From Sarcocystis neurona (lineage: Eukaryota; Apicomplexa; Conoidasida; Eucoccidiorida; Sarcocystidae): DNA of 64,000 nucleotides. Below are positions 10,712 to 23,700 of this stretch, piece by piece. The stretch's first letter is position 1; each line of letters starts with the position of its first letter. The stretch spans positions 372,001-436,000 of the forward strand of contig KL647317.1 in assembly GCA_000727475.1 (NCBI GenBank). The letters run 5' to 3'. The position numbers and the translations under genes were made by a program. Under the pieces are notes generated by a model. The model did not search any database. It had not been told where the DNA came from and saw only the letters and a list, made by a program, of their open reading frames with translations.

Positions 10712-13700
10712 TTAGTCAAGCAGCTCGAGTGGATGTCCGTGTCTGCACTGTGGAACTGAGGCACAGCACTCTTGGACGAACGAAATGTCGCAGCAGTGAA
10801 CGTACGTAGGTCTGAGAGCGTCGTTTGACGCAGGGGTGTGAAGTGCACGCAGCAGAACCAGGACAGGCACATTTCCGGTCAACAGGAAACTAGCAAATGT
10901 CTGCGCCGCACGTATACTAACCTAGCATCGTACACTGGCGGCAAACAAGTTCAGCATCGTGTAAAACGGCACATGGCATCGAGGACTTGGCGACCATAAA
11001 TCGGAACCGTAGTTGCACAGAATACGCAGTGAATGTGCACACATACGGGAAAACTGGGGTGTGCAGTTGTCGCATTGACAGCTGCTCGTACACAAGGAGG
11101 GACAGTCTTGCAAGACAAAAACAAAAAAGAGTTCCTCACTGGCCTGGAGACTCCTCGTTAAAACATGCTCAACACAGAGAGAACTTAAACTGCGTAGAAC
11201 AGCGCACACGTTAGGGCAGGACTGACGACCAAACTAGCTGTGTTTGTTGTTCGCCGGCGCCGGTTATGGTGGAGTTCTGTGCATGTGCGCACCGTGCCAA
11301 CGGTACGGACAGTTCTGCATGCAAAAGAAGCAGCGCTCCGCGCGCAGCTTGCCGACTGCAGTGTGTGTCTGCAGGCAACGTCGGTGATCTATTGAACTAG
11401 AATTAGCGATCCGTGTGCTCAGAGCCCGTGCAGCTACCTCTGCAGCCGGCCCAGTTAGGCAGCCTAATTGGTCAGCCTCGGCAGTAACGTCACCCGGGTG
11501 GTGCGCGCAGACAGCAACTACCTTCGAGCGCTACTTTGCGCCAGTGGTGTTGGAAATGGGAAGCGTCTGTGAAAAGGGCTGACAAAGCCAGTCGCAGCGG
11601 ACGTTTTAGACTAAAGGATAACTACACACGCGGCGAGTTTCTTTCGCACATCAGGGTCAGTGAAGTGGCAGCAACTCTAGACGACGAACGGGGCTTGATA
11701 CAGTGGAAGACGTCATTCTAGGAATGGCCAACAGATCTGCAGGGGAGAGCGTACGTGCAGGCGTTCGAAGATCTGATGTCTCCGGCGATGTGTTTGAGAT
11801 GGCGGAGAGTGTAGAGAAGTCTTGCATTGCTGCCGCTTACCGCAGACTTCTTCAGTCCCTCTAAGCGAACTGGTCCGTGGAAGGGAGATAGATAACACGC
11901 AATGAGGCTCAAGTGCGCTTGTGGGTTCTCACCGAGCGAGACGCGACTCTTCGTCTATTCGTGTGGGCCAGAGCAGAGGCGGGCATGCCGCTTTGTACCT
12001 GTTCAGCTGCGTATGCCTGCTGGCGTGTGCGACAATCTGTGTAGCCTTTAAACATGGACGCGGTTACGCGACTGATCAATAAAAGGGAGAGGGCTGCATA
12101 GAACAGCAACCTAGAGACTACAGGGCGGTGGAGCAGAGGCGCCTAGTAACGCAGAGTCAGCGCTAGCTGACATTTTGTAACATTCGTTAATTACACAACA
12201 CGAATATCACAGACTCACTGCCTACTGTGCCGAGGGATGTGCTAGACATGTGTTTTACAAGGGTGTGCATCCGCGCTACCACGGTTTTGAAACAGAGGCG
12301 AGTGACTTGATATGCTGACTGCCACAGAGGTATGTGTTTCTCCTTCGACTTCCATTCCAGATATAGCCTGTTAGGTAGTGGCAACGTCTTGTCATGGTCT
12401 GAGTCAACGTGGAATACCGCAAGCAGCCTGCGTTTGCCATCACGTATCCTTCTTCTAGTAACGCGTGCCTGACGTAGCGGCTGAATAGCCTTGAGTTTAG
12501 CTAAGCTGCACATCGAGGTTTACGCAGCACACTCTTGAAAGGCAAGTTTTCCAGTTCTCAAGTCTAAAGAACTATACATTTTCCCGTTGTGACGAAGAGC
12601 CTCTATTCTGGTTGGGAAACTTCAGCCGCTTCGCTGGAGGTTGAAGATGCAGGCTGAAATTGTGGAGCCCTGTTCTGCGAAGGTACGCGTGTTGCGCGGC
12701 GTGAAGGGGCTGAGCTACATAGGTAGGCGTATTTCGTAGCGCTTCACCGCACAGGTAGCTCCACGACCCCGTTTTGAGGCCGTTGAAGCGCAGTGCATCC
12801 AAAAAAGAACGGCCTTAGCGTGCCGTGGATCACCAGCGTTGCTTTCGGCCTCCGGCAAGCTTTGACGTCTCGCGACGACTTCCCGCATTTGTCAGCGCGT
12901 GCTCATTTCGTTGACCTCGACTTACCTCCGCTGTGCGCTTCTTTTGGGAGGGCCACCATGCAACAACTTTCCCGCAGAGCTTTCGCTCTGTCCAGACGGA
13001 AAAGTAGCGAATTCTCACAGGGCTTCCGAAGCACAGCGAAGACCGCAGCAACGGAGGCCTCCCAGCTCTCGCAACTGGTGCCGCAGTGCCATACGCAAGA
13101 GATCTTCAAAGGAATTCAGACGCACTCGCAGCCAGAGTGGAACTTGTTTTGTTCCGTGATTCTTTCCCCACTAGTCTTTGGAGACATAACCGCGAAAGCA
13201 TACTGTCGAAGGGGCGCAGTTGCATGCTCTTTTTACCGGCGGCATCACTGGTTGAACGAGATGAGAGATGTCAGGATAGCTTCTTGTTTGTCTCTAACCT
13301 TCAACTGCGGCATCTTTTGCTCTGCACGTTCTCAGCAGGACCACATAGTGATCCACACGCAGAATATGCTGTCAAGAAGCGTTCATGTGACACAGAGGAA
13401 ATTACAGATAATCTCGTTTTGAAGTCAGACATGGGCCACGCAACACGTGGTACGGAGGATGATGGCTCGCACCTCCACCACTTACGCATATGTGCGGATC
13501 TGAGCGGGCTCCTTGGCATGTAGCAGGAGATGTGGGATCAAAGGGGGCGCTATCTACAAACGTCATGCAAAAGAAGGGGTCAAATCGGAGCAATCTCCGG
13601 GGATACGTTGGTGGTGAGAAGTACCACCAATCTTACGCACCGGCGCTGTCGGGACGGCTGATTTGAGACCGGCTCGCAGAGAATGAGAACAACAGCAACG

Positions 13701-16350
13701 GGCGTCTACAACTGTCCTTCCAGGGGGCTGTTATCGAAGATGAAAACCAACTTTCCAGCGAAAGTGACACATTAAGGACCGGCAAAGGACGCAGGCTCCA
13801 CCGCGTGCAGCAAGTACTTTGGTTCTGGAGCTCATTCAATGAAAAACTGTCAGACACAGGGATCCGAGGCGAAAAAGTACATCTATAATTCACTGTGACT
13901 TTCCATGAACAGACCAGGTATCTGGAGATCATGTGAAGACTGCTTTGTGAATGGTACGTGTCTCTGCCTGCGTAGCTTGACTCGAGGGTGTGACAGGGAG
14001 GAATTTTTATATTTTGACGTGCAGACGTATGTTCCGGCCAGAGTGCTGCAGAAGTGAGATGTGCGTCCTTACATTTAACACGATGTTGTATTTGCTGTCA
14101 GCCGATGTTCGGTTTGGTGTCACCAGTACGTGGGTGATTTTGTGAGAATGCAATAGTGGTGTAGAGTACGCGACACTCTTTGTAAAGAAGAACTTCTTTT
14201 ACGGAGAAAGGACTAATAGTCTACGTCGTCCGACAAATTACCGTGGGTAAAGTCTACGCTCAACGACGCCCCGCTCGTAACAACGCATCAACTGCCCTGA
14301 CATCGTCTCTCTCCCACATGTTCTTCCATTCTGCGTCCTCCATTCTGTAATCTCGGACTCGTAAGCTGTAGCGTTCTTCCGAAAGTACGAACGTCGTTTG
14401 CAATCTCGCGAGGGACTAGCCTCTGACAGTGACGCGAAATAGGAAGTCTGCAAAAGATGGCTGCGAAGTCGTTCGGATCCCACGACACCCAATAAGCTTT
14501 TGGCACCTCCATCTCAGAGGGGGTCATTAAATTCAAAGGAGAATTGCCTGCACGGCTGTACGTATTGGCTCTTTTCATGTGACTATGGCTGCCGACCTCA
14601 AGAGGCGGAACGCCGCAGACACACTTCGGTAGCAATGCTGCCAGTGACCTTCGAGTCAGCACACGTGGATGCAGTAGAGACGTGTAGCTTGTAAGCGTTG
14701 TTCGGAGCACGAAGGATATCTCACTTCGCGCTTACGTGAACTAATGTAATGTGGTAGCATTTGGGCCGAACACCACAATACCGGTCTCCCAAGGTGGCCT
14801 GCCTGCCCGAGGGACAGTTCACAACTGTCGGTTGCTCTACGACAGGGAACAAATTATCATTGTTGAGAATGAGATAGTGATAAATAGCAAAGAAAGGTCC
14901 AAAATGCCCTCCCGTGTCCGCCTTTAGACTGTGACGAATCTAAACGCAATCAATCGCTTGCGTTTTCCGGAAACGTGCGATCATAGCGTGACCGACACGA
15001 AGGTGGCTGACCGCACTTGTGGGGAAATGATGACACCTGCAATATAACGTGGCTGTGTAGCTGTGTATGAAGGCTGGTAGCGACAACTGTGTCATTATCT
15101 GCAGCCCATAAACGAGGGGCCCACCTTAGGTGTTACGCCGATATGCACGGCACGCTCAACCTCTGAGAAGGATGCCGCCGCAAAAACTAATCACGCCTAC
15201 ATTCTGTGCGTCTCTTTGCAACCCGTGTGGCCCCCATCCTTCTCGATAGTTGTCAAGGTTCTGTCGGTACACGATGGACGAATCCGCTTTGTTCCAGTAT
15301 TGCATGGTGCCCATCCATTCAAATGACGAAATTTCCACGGTGTTGTGTGACCACAAGGGTGCGCCAGCTGAGACGTCCTCTGCCGAATTCCTACTAACGC
15401 AGTGCCCCCATTAGTGCGCTGCTGTGTCAGGCAGTGTTGTGAGTCAGGTGGAATCGTGGAGATGGCCAGTGCGCGAGTGAACCTGTGAACATAACACAAT
15501 GAAGCAACTGCCTGCGGCAATTGCCACTGCTATAGCCGTACTTCGTATATGAATAATTGAATCTGTTGGCTGCGGAGGTGGTGTCGCAGCAGTGAAAAGT
15601 TTGATCGGACATCAACTGAGGCCAGTGGCAAGATTTTACACTTCCCGGAAAATAAAGTTTTCGCCGCTTCATTCTACTTTTGCACATGTGCCAGAGGCCT
15701 TTTGAGAGGGAAACGTGAAGTGTACTGTCAGCAAGAGACAGGAGATAGAAGTTGTATGGTGCTGTGGAGGGTACCCGTGTTTCGTGACATGTAAGCGGCC
15801 ATACCCGTCGAGAACAGAAGAATCCTCTTTTACAGTGTTCGTTTACCTTCACCGTGCACAGCGTTTTTGCAAACTTTTCCGCTTCAGGCAAATTCAGCTG
15901 GGCGAACGTCTTGCACGATTTCTCTCTGCAAATGGACGCATCCCGCTCTGTGAGAGGATCCACTACGCATTTTCGGTACCCTTCGCCAATTGAAGGTCTG
16001 TCCCAAAGGGATATAATCCCCCTGACCGCAGACAGAAGTAGCTGCAGAGATCAACTGACTCGACTCAATTCATCTTTGGTCCATCTTACCTGCTGCAGAG
16101 CGTCGCAGAGAAGATGCCTGCTCTACTGAAGAAAACTCCCGCATAACACCTGTTTGCACGTGATGATATTCCCTCCGTAGCGCCTGGATGTACTCTCAAC
16201 AGTACCTTGTAACTCATATTCTTCTGGTCAGAAATTGTCGCCATATAGCGAAAGAGACAATTCTGCCTGAACGACCATAGTTACCCACTCGTCGGGATAG
16301 AAAGGTCGTCACCACGGCTATCCATTTTTCTGGGTCTCGCGCCACAGAGG
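10712..16350. other. Repeat-poor block upstream of the ROPK gene
   Basis: CAG/CTG density drops abruptly after about 10.7 kb. Open frames here are short (mostly under 200 codons) and overlap on both strands. The longest are about 12793-13422 on plus and 15427-15963 on minus (Cys-rich, 178 codons). Neither has a convincing start context, signal peptide or recognisable domain, so I do not call them genes. Some peptides read naturally and could be exons or relics. The last few hundred bases before 16351 would hold the ROPK promoter, but I saw no clear element. Confidence 0.4.
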
Positions 16351-17778
16351 ATGAATTACACGTTTTTGATCAAACCTCACAGACTCGTGCAGGGGGACGG
16401 TCCGTCTCAGTGCCATTGGTGGCGCTCAAAATGGCTCCGACTCTACGCGTGTACACTAGTAACTCTTTCAGTGACTTCTCAGTTGTGTATAGAAGCAGTG
16501 GGAGTCAGCTGGCCCGCACCATTGCAGGAAATCATCAAAGCCACCCCGCGGTTGTTGTCAAGCCGTTTTGCCTCAGAGAGTGGCAGGGGGCGGCGAAGCG
16601 CTGCTCCAGCTGCACGGAATTGTGCGGTAGAACTCACCGACGACGCCCAAAACTTCTTCAAGCAATTTTACAAAGATGTTGAAGGAATGCGCCACCTTAT
16701 TCCGAAAATTACGGAGGCCACTGAGTTTCGCAGGAAAAAAGCAGAATTTGACCACAAAGGGACCGCAGTAGGCCGGGAAGACGTAGCTGCCTTGATACAG
16801 TCATCTGTGGACGAAGACGAAGGCGGAGTAGGCGCGGAGTGTATAATTCAATCAGGTACACAAGTAACAATGGACTCAGCGTACCACCGTGGACCTAGGA
16901 AGTACGAACGACAATACGCTGCTGGTATGTTCACTGTGAAGGATGACACGGGAAAATCGTACAGCGCATGTGTCGTGCATCAACCGAAAGGAGTAGAACT
17001 GGTGTTGGAAGCTCTGGAAAAAGCAAAAAAGGCGCTGCTTGCTGAGGTTCTGAAGAAGGAGGAATCCAGCCTGAGTTTGTTGGATAGTCCGTACGAGAAA
17101 TATCGCATCCTCACACTCCAAGATATTTTGCTCCCTCCTGGTGGTAAACCTTTCCAGACAGATTCGAAGCACCTTTACCTGAATGCTATTTTCCTTTATC
17201 CTCCCTCAGTGGCATACCTGTCTTATTTACTACCACTTAACAAAGGCCTCATCTGCTCATGTCCTCGAAGGGCGAGACAAGTAGAGCGAGCCAGGCTTAG
17301 CCTGTCTCACCAAGTCATTTCTATTATTGGAACTATCGCGTCGGTCAACGGGGTACTCCCGAGGTTTACGACTGCCTCCTTCACCGTGACCGAGGCAGGT
17401 GTAGTGTATATGACGCCGCACCCGCAGCCTCGCCGCTCGGCTACTCCCACATTGGTTTCACTTTATAGAAGTTCCTTACAGTGCAATCTTTTCCTTGAAG
17501 GTATGTGGTCTATGGCCGATAGCAAGCATACGAGTGCAGTAGACCTAGCAGTGGTTCTATTCAACATTTGGTGTCCAATTAGAAAAGAGCTTATAGAGGA
17601 TGAGCCAGACATACATAGAAGAGTACGACTTCTGACACATCCCACGCAGTGCTATCCACTACTTCCCAAGATTATTCGCGATCTTGTTGCAGCGCTGGCT
17701 AACAAACAGATGACCCTTAATAGTGTTCTACAAAGTGCATCATACAAAGCCATTCTGGACGGCCTCAACGAGGAGTGA
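16351..17778 (+). CDS. Rhoptry-kinase-family (ROPK) pseudokinase, intact, single exon
   Basis: This is a 475-codon intronless frame. Residues about 29-50 form a hydrophobic segment (LYACTLVTLSVTSQLCIEAV) suitable as a signal peptide or signal anchor, followed by an Arg/Ala-rich linker. The C-terminal two thirds follows the ROPK fold. There is an N-lobe strand pair around FTVKDDTGKSYSACVV, then an LTLQDILLPPGG strand. Near residues 313-355, ARLSLSHQVISIIGTIASVN leads to a degenerate catalytic loop (GVLPR where kinases have HRD/HG). VYMT stands where DFG would be, and SAVDLAVVLFNIWC is the helix-F region. It closes with helix-I-like NSVLQSASYKAIL. The VAIK lysine, HRD aspartate and DFG aspartate are not evident, so it is probably catalytically dead. 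In Toxoplasma, ROPKs are secreted from rhoptries and act at the host interface; a similar location is inferred here. The ATG has A at -3. Confidence 0.65.
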   Translation: MNYTFLIKPHRLVQGDGPSQCHWWRSKWLRLYACTLVTLSVTSQLCIEAVGVSWPAPLQEIIKATPRLLSSRFASESGRGRRSAAPAARNCAVELTDDAQNFFKQFYKDVEGMRHLIPKITEATEFRRKKAEFDHKGTAVGREDVAALIQSSVDEDEGGVGAECIIQSGTQVTMDSAYHRGPRKYERQYAAGMFTVKDDTGKSYSACVVHQPKGVELVLEALEKAKKALLAEVLKKEESSLSLLDSPYEKYRILTLQDILLPPGGKPFQTDSKHLYLNAIFLYPPSVAYLSYLLPLNKGLICSCPRRARQVERARLSLSHQVISIIGTIASVNGVLPRFTTASFTVTEAGVVYMTPHPQPRRSATPTLVSLYRSSLQCNLFLEGMWSMADSKHTSAVDLAVVLFNIWCPIRKELIEDEPDIHRRVRLLTHPTQCYPLLPKIIRDLVAALANKQMTLNSVLQSASYKAILDGLNEE

Positions 17779-20700
17779 GAGGTCGCGGGATACCACGTTG
17801 CGAACGGCCTCTCTGACTAAATAACCGCCACCACGGCACAAGGCAACCGCCAGTCAGTTGTCGACATTAGGGTGTACGTACTGCGTGAGGCTCCACGATG
17901 GAGGTGAGCATCAAGAGGGGTGGTGGGGACGCCGCTGGTACATGCACGAGGATGGACATTAGGTGTCTCATCCTGTACGTAGACTACAACTGTGGCCAGG
18001 GCGGCCGTTCCCAACCGCGCAGCACCAGACGGACGCTACGAATGATGGGTATTTTGAGTTTTGTTCACGCGTGCTGCTTTGAGTACCATCTACGGTATTC
18101 CTGTATGTGTGACGGGCACCGTGCTGATTCAGGCGTTGCGCTTAATTCCGTTGTCCACAGCGTACGAGCACCCGAATGCAGTGCCTACTTCTGTTCACGT
18201 CGTCCACGATCAGTCGTACGTGTATCAAGACCGTTGACACTTTAAAATTATGCGCCTACAAGAAAGGCGTCCAATCGAGCAGGATTTCGACGTGCCGGCT
18301 GAGTCGATGTGGTGTGCACGCGAGCCGCCGCGGCGGCTTCACCACTCGAGAGAGGGAATCTGCGCTACATGCGGCGCGCTTCCCACAGTGTATTGTATCG
18401 GGTACATGTGATACGCGCGAAGGTGGGCAACAGGACAGCATGTGTGGGCGAGTAATGAGTCGTTCCCCCTCCAAGCACGACATGTGACCCCAGCAGGAAC
18501 CTGACCTGCGCAGATCGATCGCCGTGCTGCGCCGGCAGGGAAGGTAAAAAGCGACTTTTTTTGTGTACGTGTGCAGGGAGATCTGTGGCTGAATTGTACG
18601 TACGTGTGTGTCCAAGTTAAACATCCCTTTCCTTGTCTGAGGAAGAGATCCGGGCAATCACGCAGAGGTTCATCTTCGAAGTCGGGGCAGTGCACACCGC
18701 CGTTGGAGAGTGGTACTTGTTGACCAGTAAGATCCGTACGCATTTGGTCTGCTACACAAATTCGTGGTACCACTTCTAACGTGATGCTGCTTGTCAGGTT
18801 ACGTACACACGCCTTCGCAGAAACAGTGTCTAACCAAACAGGTCCGCCTTTTGTACGGCTCTCATCGTTTTCTAGCATCATCACGACAAACTACGCGGAG
18901 GGGGCCGCTTCTCCCGATGCCTCCATTGTTTCGTGTGAAGCGGGAAAGTAACCCAAGCGACGCAACCACTTTCACGGCTACACGAAACGAATACGCGAAG
19001 GTACTAGCACGAGCTTTAACCATTGGGTTAAGTGCAGCAGCAGAGTCCCGCACTTTCTTGACTACACAAGGGCGCAGGAAGTGCTAGCAGATGTAATCAG
19101 CGAGCTCATGGAGTCGCACGTGTCGAAGTGCTACACCAGGAGTCTGCAAAGGGACCGCAGGAAACTCATCACATTGTGCATCCGAGTCCGAAGAGCTGGG
19201 AACAAACTCTTCTACATGAGTGGACAACGTTAAAGTGGTTCTTTTTGGACTGCACACCGCACTAAATCTAGGTTCCGTCCGTGCGTGTCTGACAGTCCTT
19301 CGAAACGCCAAGACACATACTTCCACTGTACCATCTTTAACTACTACTGATTATGCGCATAGAGATCTAAGTCTCGATCTATGCGGTTTACCGCTTGTCT
19401 GCTGCTACCGCCGAGTGCTTTCGCCCTGACGGGTACGGCGGTGGTTACCAGCACCTGCAACGTAGCGCATGTCTACTTGCGCACACGTGCGCGCAGCAAA
19501 GGTTTTAAAAACATCTTCCCACTAAATGACAGTCTGTCTAGGAGCTCACAGGACTGACGCAAACGAATGATTGTGGACACCATGCAAAACTCCCTCGTTC
19601 AGCAACGGACATGCCAAGTACATCATGCCTGCTTCAGCTGGAAGACATTAACTTGTAATATTCAGTGAACACGCATCTGCACGCGGTGACGAAGACAACG
19701 TGACCAGCTGGAGATATAGGTGGCTGCAAATTTAGGCAGTGCATTTGTATGTATACGTGTACACAAAGTCGTTGTCGGCTTCTCCCTCATCACAGATGGT
19801 GGTACATCATAGTGTCCTTCGCGTTTGGTCACGCGTACTTGCGGCCGCAAGCGCTCCGCAATTTCTAGGTAAAAAAATTGTGAAACATCGACAGACACCA
19901 ACTCCACTGGCCCCCTCTGTGGCGCTTGTGTCTGTGTGTTTATCGTGAGACGGTGCGACGTGTCCTGTACTGGATAGGTCCGCACTCTGATCGTGGGCAC
20001 ATGCTGACGGATTTCTGCACACATGTCTGTGTACCTCCACGCGTACAATTTCACATTGAGGCAGAAAAACCTCTTCAGTGCTGGAACTACGGTGTTCTTC
20101 GCAGGCTCCCTCACCTCCGCAGTTGCCGCGTACTGAGGGCAGACATCGGCCTGGGTTCTCTTCGGCCTTACTTCGTATTTGCTTCCTCCTTCTCTGCACA
20201 TGTGAACCATCGCACCGAATCACGTGGACCGTTTTGTGATTGATTTCACCTGTGTGCTTTGCCGCAAAGGTATGGTTTAACGACGAATCGTGGGCGCAGC
20301 AGTAACTTTGACTGTGTTCGCACTTTCTGCTGTGCAAGCAATGACAGTGGAGAGCTAAAAAACGCAGTCGTAATGTGGGTGCCATTGACCAAGGGAATCA
20401 GTGAAGCATACAAGAAACGGCAAACTTTCTAGTTTTCCTGAGATTCATTGACAGCCGTGTTGGCGGCGTCCGGCCTCCGCCCTCCGGTTGACGCGTCGAA
20501 GCGCCTTTGTTGAATTACTTCTCCAGAGGTTGGCGCCAGGGTCTTCTTTCCTCGGAGGGGATTCTTTTCACCCCAACCCATACAGCTGGACTCTGAAAAA
20601 CGAGAGTCTGAGACCGGAAACGGACGACACGCTCTAGCGTGGTTTAGCGCTGTAGTGTTGTAAAGGTGTACAAGAAGCGCGTTTTCTAACAAGAAGGGAT

Positions 20701-23700
20701 GCCGCGTAAGTCCACAGTAGTTTCTCCTACATATTTGCGCACACTATTCTCAACCGGTAGGACACATCTGCGACACTCGCGAACACGCGTGTCGTCAGGA
20801 TTGAGACGTTTGAGCCCGGGGACTGCACGCGGTCTCCTACCCTTTACACTGTCAAGTAACTTGACGCTCTTCAATGAGGATCACTCTATGAGTGAGCCTC
20901 GTGAATGAACTGAGCAAAAACCCCGACATGGTAGAGACCGTTGCTAACGACTAAAGTCAATTCAACTACTCCCACCTATCCCGTACGCTACCGTATTCCC
21001 TGATGGGAGTACCACGCAAGCCTTCCGTAGTCTTTCTGCGTGTCTTCTACCCCGTGCGCCACCCTGTTATGAAGACTTGGATGAGATGAATGGCTTTTTG
21101 CATTTCGCCGTAAGTGAACGTGACTCTGCAACATGACAATACACAAATTCGCGAAATCCTGCTTATGCTTCTGTCTTTTTCTATCTATCTATTCGACCCT
21201 GCTGCGGTCGCACCACTGTGACAGTTATGTAAGCCGCCTCGCGTTTCAAATGGAGACCACTAACGAGTGAGAATTAGCGTACTAGTATGGTAGAATCAAA
21301 TCGGCGAAACCCAGCGTGGCGTTCCGGACGGAAGTCACATTGACACTGCAGCGTCTCCTCTGTGTAGTCAATACACAAAATGAACGGTCCGAAGGCCATT
21401 CATTTTTTCCAACCTCATATGCGTCTCTCATCGGTTGAATCAACGCAGCAACTTCCTCTAAACTAAACAAGATACGAAAGGTGAGGTCGACACTGCATGC
21501 TCGATCACTGTGTAGGTGATTTGGGTGTAGATGTGTCATTAGTGCTCCTATTATGATTTTTGGGGGGACTTCTTTCCAGATGATGCATCACGTCTCCTTA
21601 AGAAGGCCAGGTGATGACGCGGATGCTGGACCGCGATGCCGCACCTTAGTGCGCTCGCCCTCTTTCTGTTATTAGAGAGAGCCTCTCCGCTCCGTAGATG
21701 TCTACTGCTGCCTGGTGTCAATGGGCAGCTGTGCGCCTACAAAGGCGAGATGGGCGGCAAAAACAAGCTCACTGGCGAAAGTTACATCACGCTCTCTGGG
21801 TACCTCTGTGGATACCAGCTCCCTCGACACTCGGAGAGTATCTCTTCGATTCCTGGTTTTCGTGCCCCGCCGGATTTCCGATTACTAGAAATCGAGTGAG
21901 TTCACGGACACGCTCACGGGATCTGCCCTGGGATTCATGTCGTTGGTCTGCGGCCATAAGTGGTTGTCGAATCCCCGCAGTGAATAACGTACCGGACTCG
22001 TCACGCGTAATTCTGAGTTTTTGCTACTTTGGGAGAACTAGGACTGGTTCTTTCAACACAGTCGTTGGAGGAAGGAGGACGAAGATCTAGTCCCGTGTTG
22101 AATACTAACGTTCACCGGCCGCAGTGGCGTTCTGACTTTTCCGTAGCGAGTTCATCCCGTTCAACCGTGCTACAGGTTTTCGAGGAGAATGAGACAGCGT
22201 TGCAAAATTTTTGATATAAGGGAGGGACGTGACTGACTTTGTCCACGCCAATCTGGCAGAAAGTCCTCCAATTATATACCGTGTAGCCCTCGGTACTATT
22301 CTCGTGAGGTGAAGAGCGGCGCCGGCATGCACGGTTCTTAACCACATTACAAGGCCGTCGTTTACGGAAGGGTGGAGAAGAGAGCCACAAACCATACTTG
22401 AGTCTTGCTGCTGCGCTTCCTTTGCCGTCTTCTACGGTTCGTGACGCTTCCGAAGTTGCCCCGCTTCGTGGATTGCACACGGGGGAGGACAGCGTTCCTT
22501 TTACCTATCTACTACGCTGAAATAATGCATCTGAACGGTGTTCATGCTTTAAACGCCCTGCCGAACGCCCTGACTTCTTGGATGGAGCAGCTTGTCCACG
22601 TTTGTGCTGTGCGGCACTTTTGAGGATTATCTCAGCGGAGCAACCTCAGCAACAACCGTGGAAAATCACGCCCTAGCAGTACGTCAGCAGTCGTGTCCTG
22701 CTTTTGCTCCCCAGCACTGGTGTTCCGGGCGACAACAGAAAGTGATCTTTGCTGCTCACTGCTGTTTTACTCTGAGGGTAGAGTAAGGAGCCGGTGAAAA
22801 AGGCCATAGAGGAAAATGTTTCCCTGCTGTGTCCGAAGTTGTGTTGGTGTAGGTGAACGTGAAGCTTGCATGTGTCGCACGGAAGATTAGAGGCTTGCAG
22901 CCGCTAAAAAAAGGTACGCCTCTCGAGAGTGTTTCTGTCCAAAGCCATCTCGTCTGCGTGGTCGCTGGACCACGCCGAACCTCCCGACATCTCCTGCTTT
23001 GATGCCAGCCAGGTAAGCATCGCAGTGTGCACAGAACCTCCTGCTTTCTGGCGTGCGTAGCAGATAATGTTGTCGCGGTGTTCCGCATCTATGTACGTGT
23101 GTTCGCTTGTTACTTATCCCTGGCATGTCTGAAGGGACGTTGCTAGTTTGCTAAGTAAGAGGGGTATGCAGATCCTCATTAGGACTTTAAGAATCCGCAC
23201 CTCCTCGCCTGCGAATGGAGGTGTTGTGCGAAAGCGGTTTTACTAAGGGTGGATTTGACTATGCGTCGGGTTCGTCTATAAAGTTCAAAGACTTGTTTTC
23301 AGCGTCTTATGGCAATCTGCAAGGCATGCGTCGCGCCCGCCACATGTCGTTGTCGCTGTTTGGTTTGGGGTTCCAATTCTGGTGACCAGCCTAGCGGGGC
23401 TGAAGATAAAAATTCTTTCAACATCTCCTGGTTCATTCTCTAGGAAAGAAACACGAGCAATCAGCTGCTCTCCGTATATGTGCGAAGGTGCAGCGATGGA
23501 CGCATCTGATGGGTGGACAAGTCCAGGACAAGCAGGTGAAGTTTGGCCCTGAGGAAAGGTTTGAACGGGGGCACCACGTGTTACGAAAACACACCGGAAT
23601 ACAGCCCACGACACCTGACTTTGAAAACAACAACACAAACAGAAGAAGCTGCCGATTAACACACACAGGGCAGTTCTCTGCATCTTTGACGCACTGAAGT

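Noticed and set aside
15427..15963. Cys-rich 178-codon minus-strand gene
   Set aside because: An overlapping plus frame reads as well, there is no signal peptide at the start, and it occupies the likely promoter region of the ROPK gene.
18256..20385. Minus-strand frames of about 180-190 codons as surface antigens
   Set aside because: There is no leader, and no cysteine pattern or core motif of the Eimeria SAG family that I know. Overlapping frames conflict.
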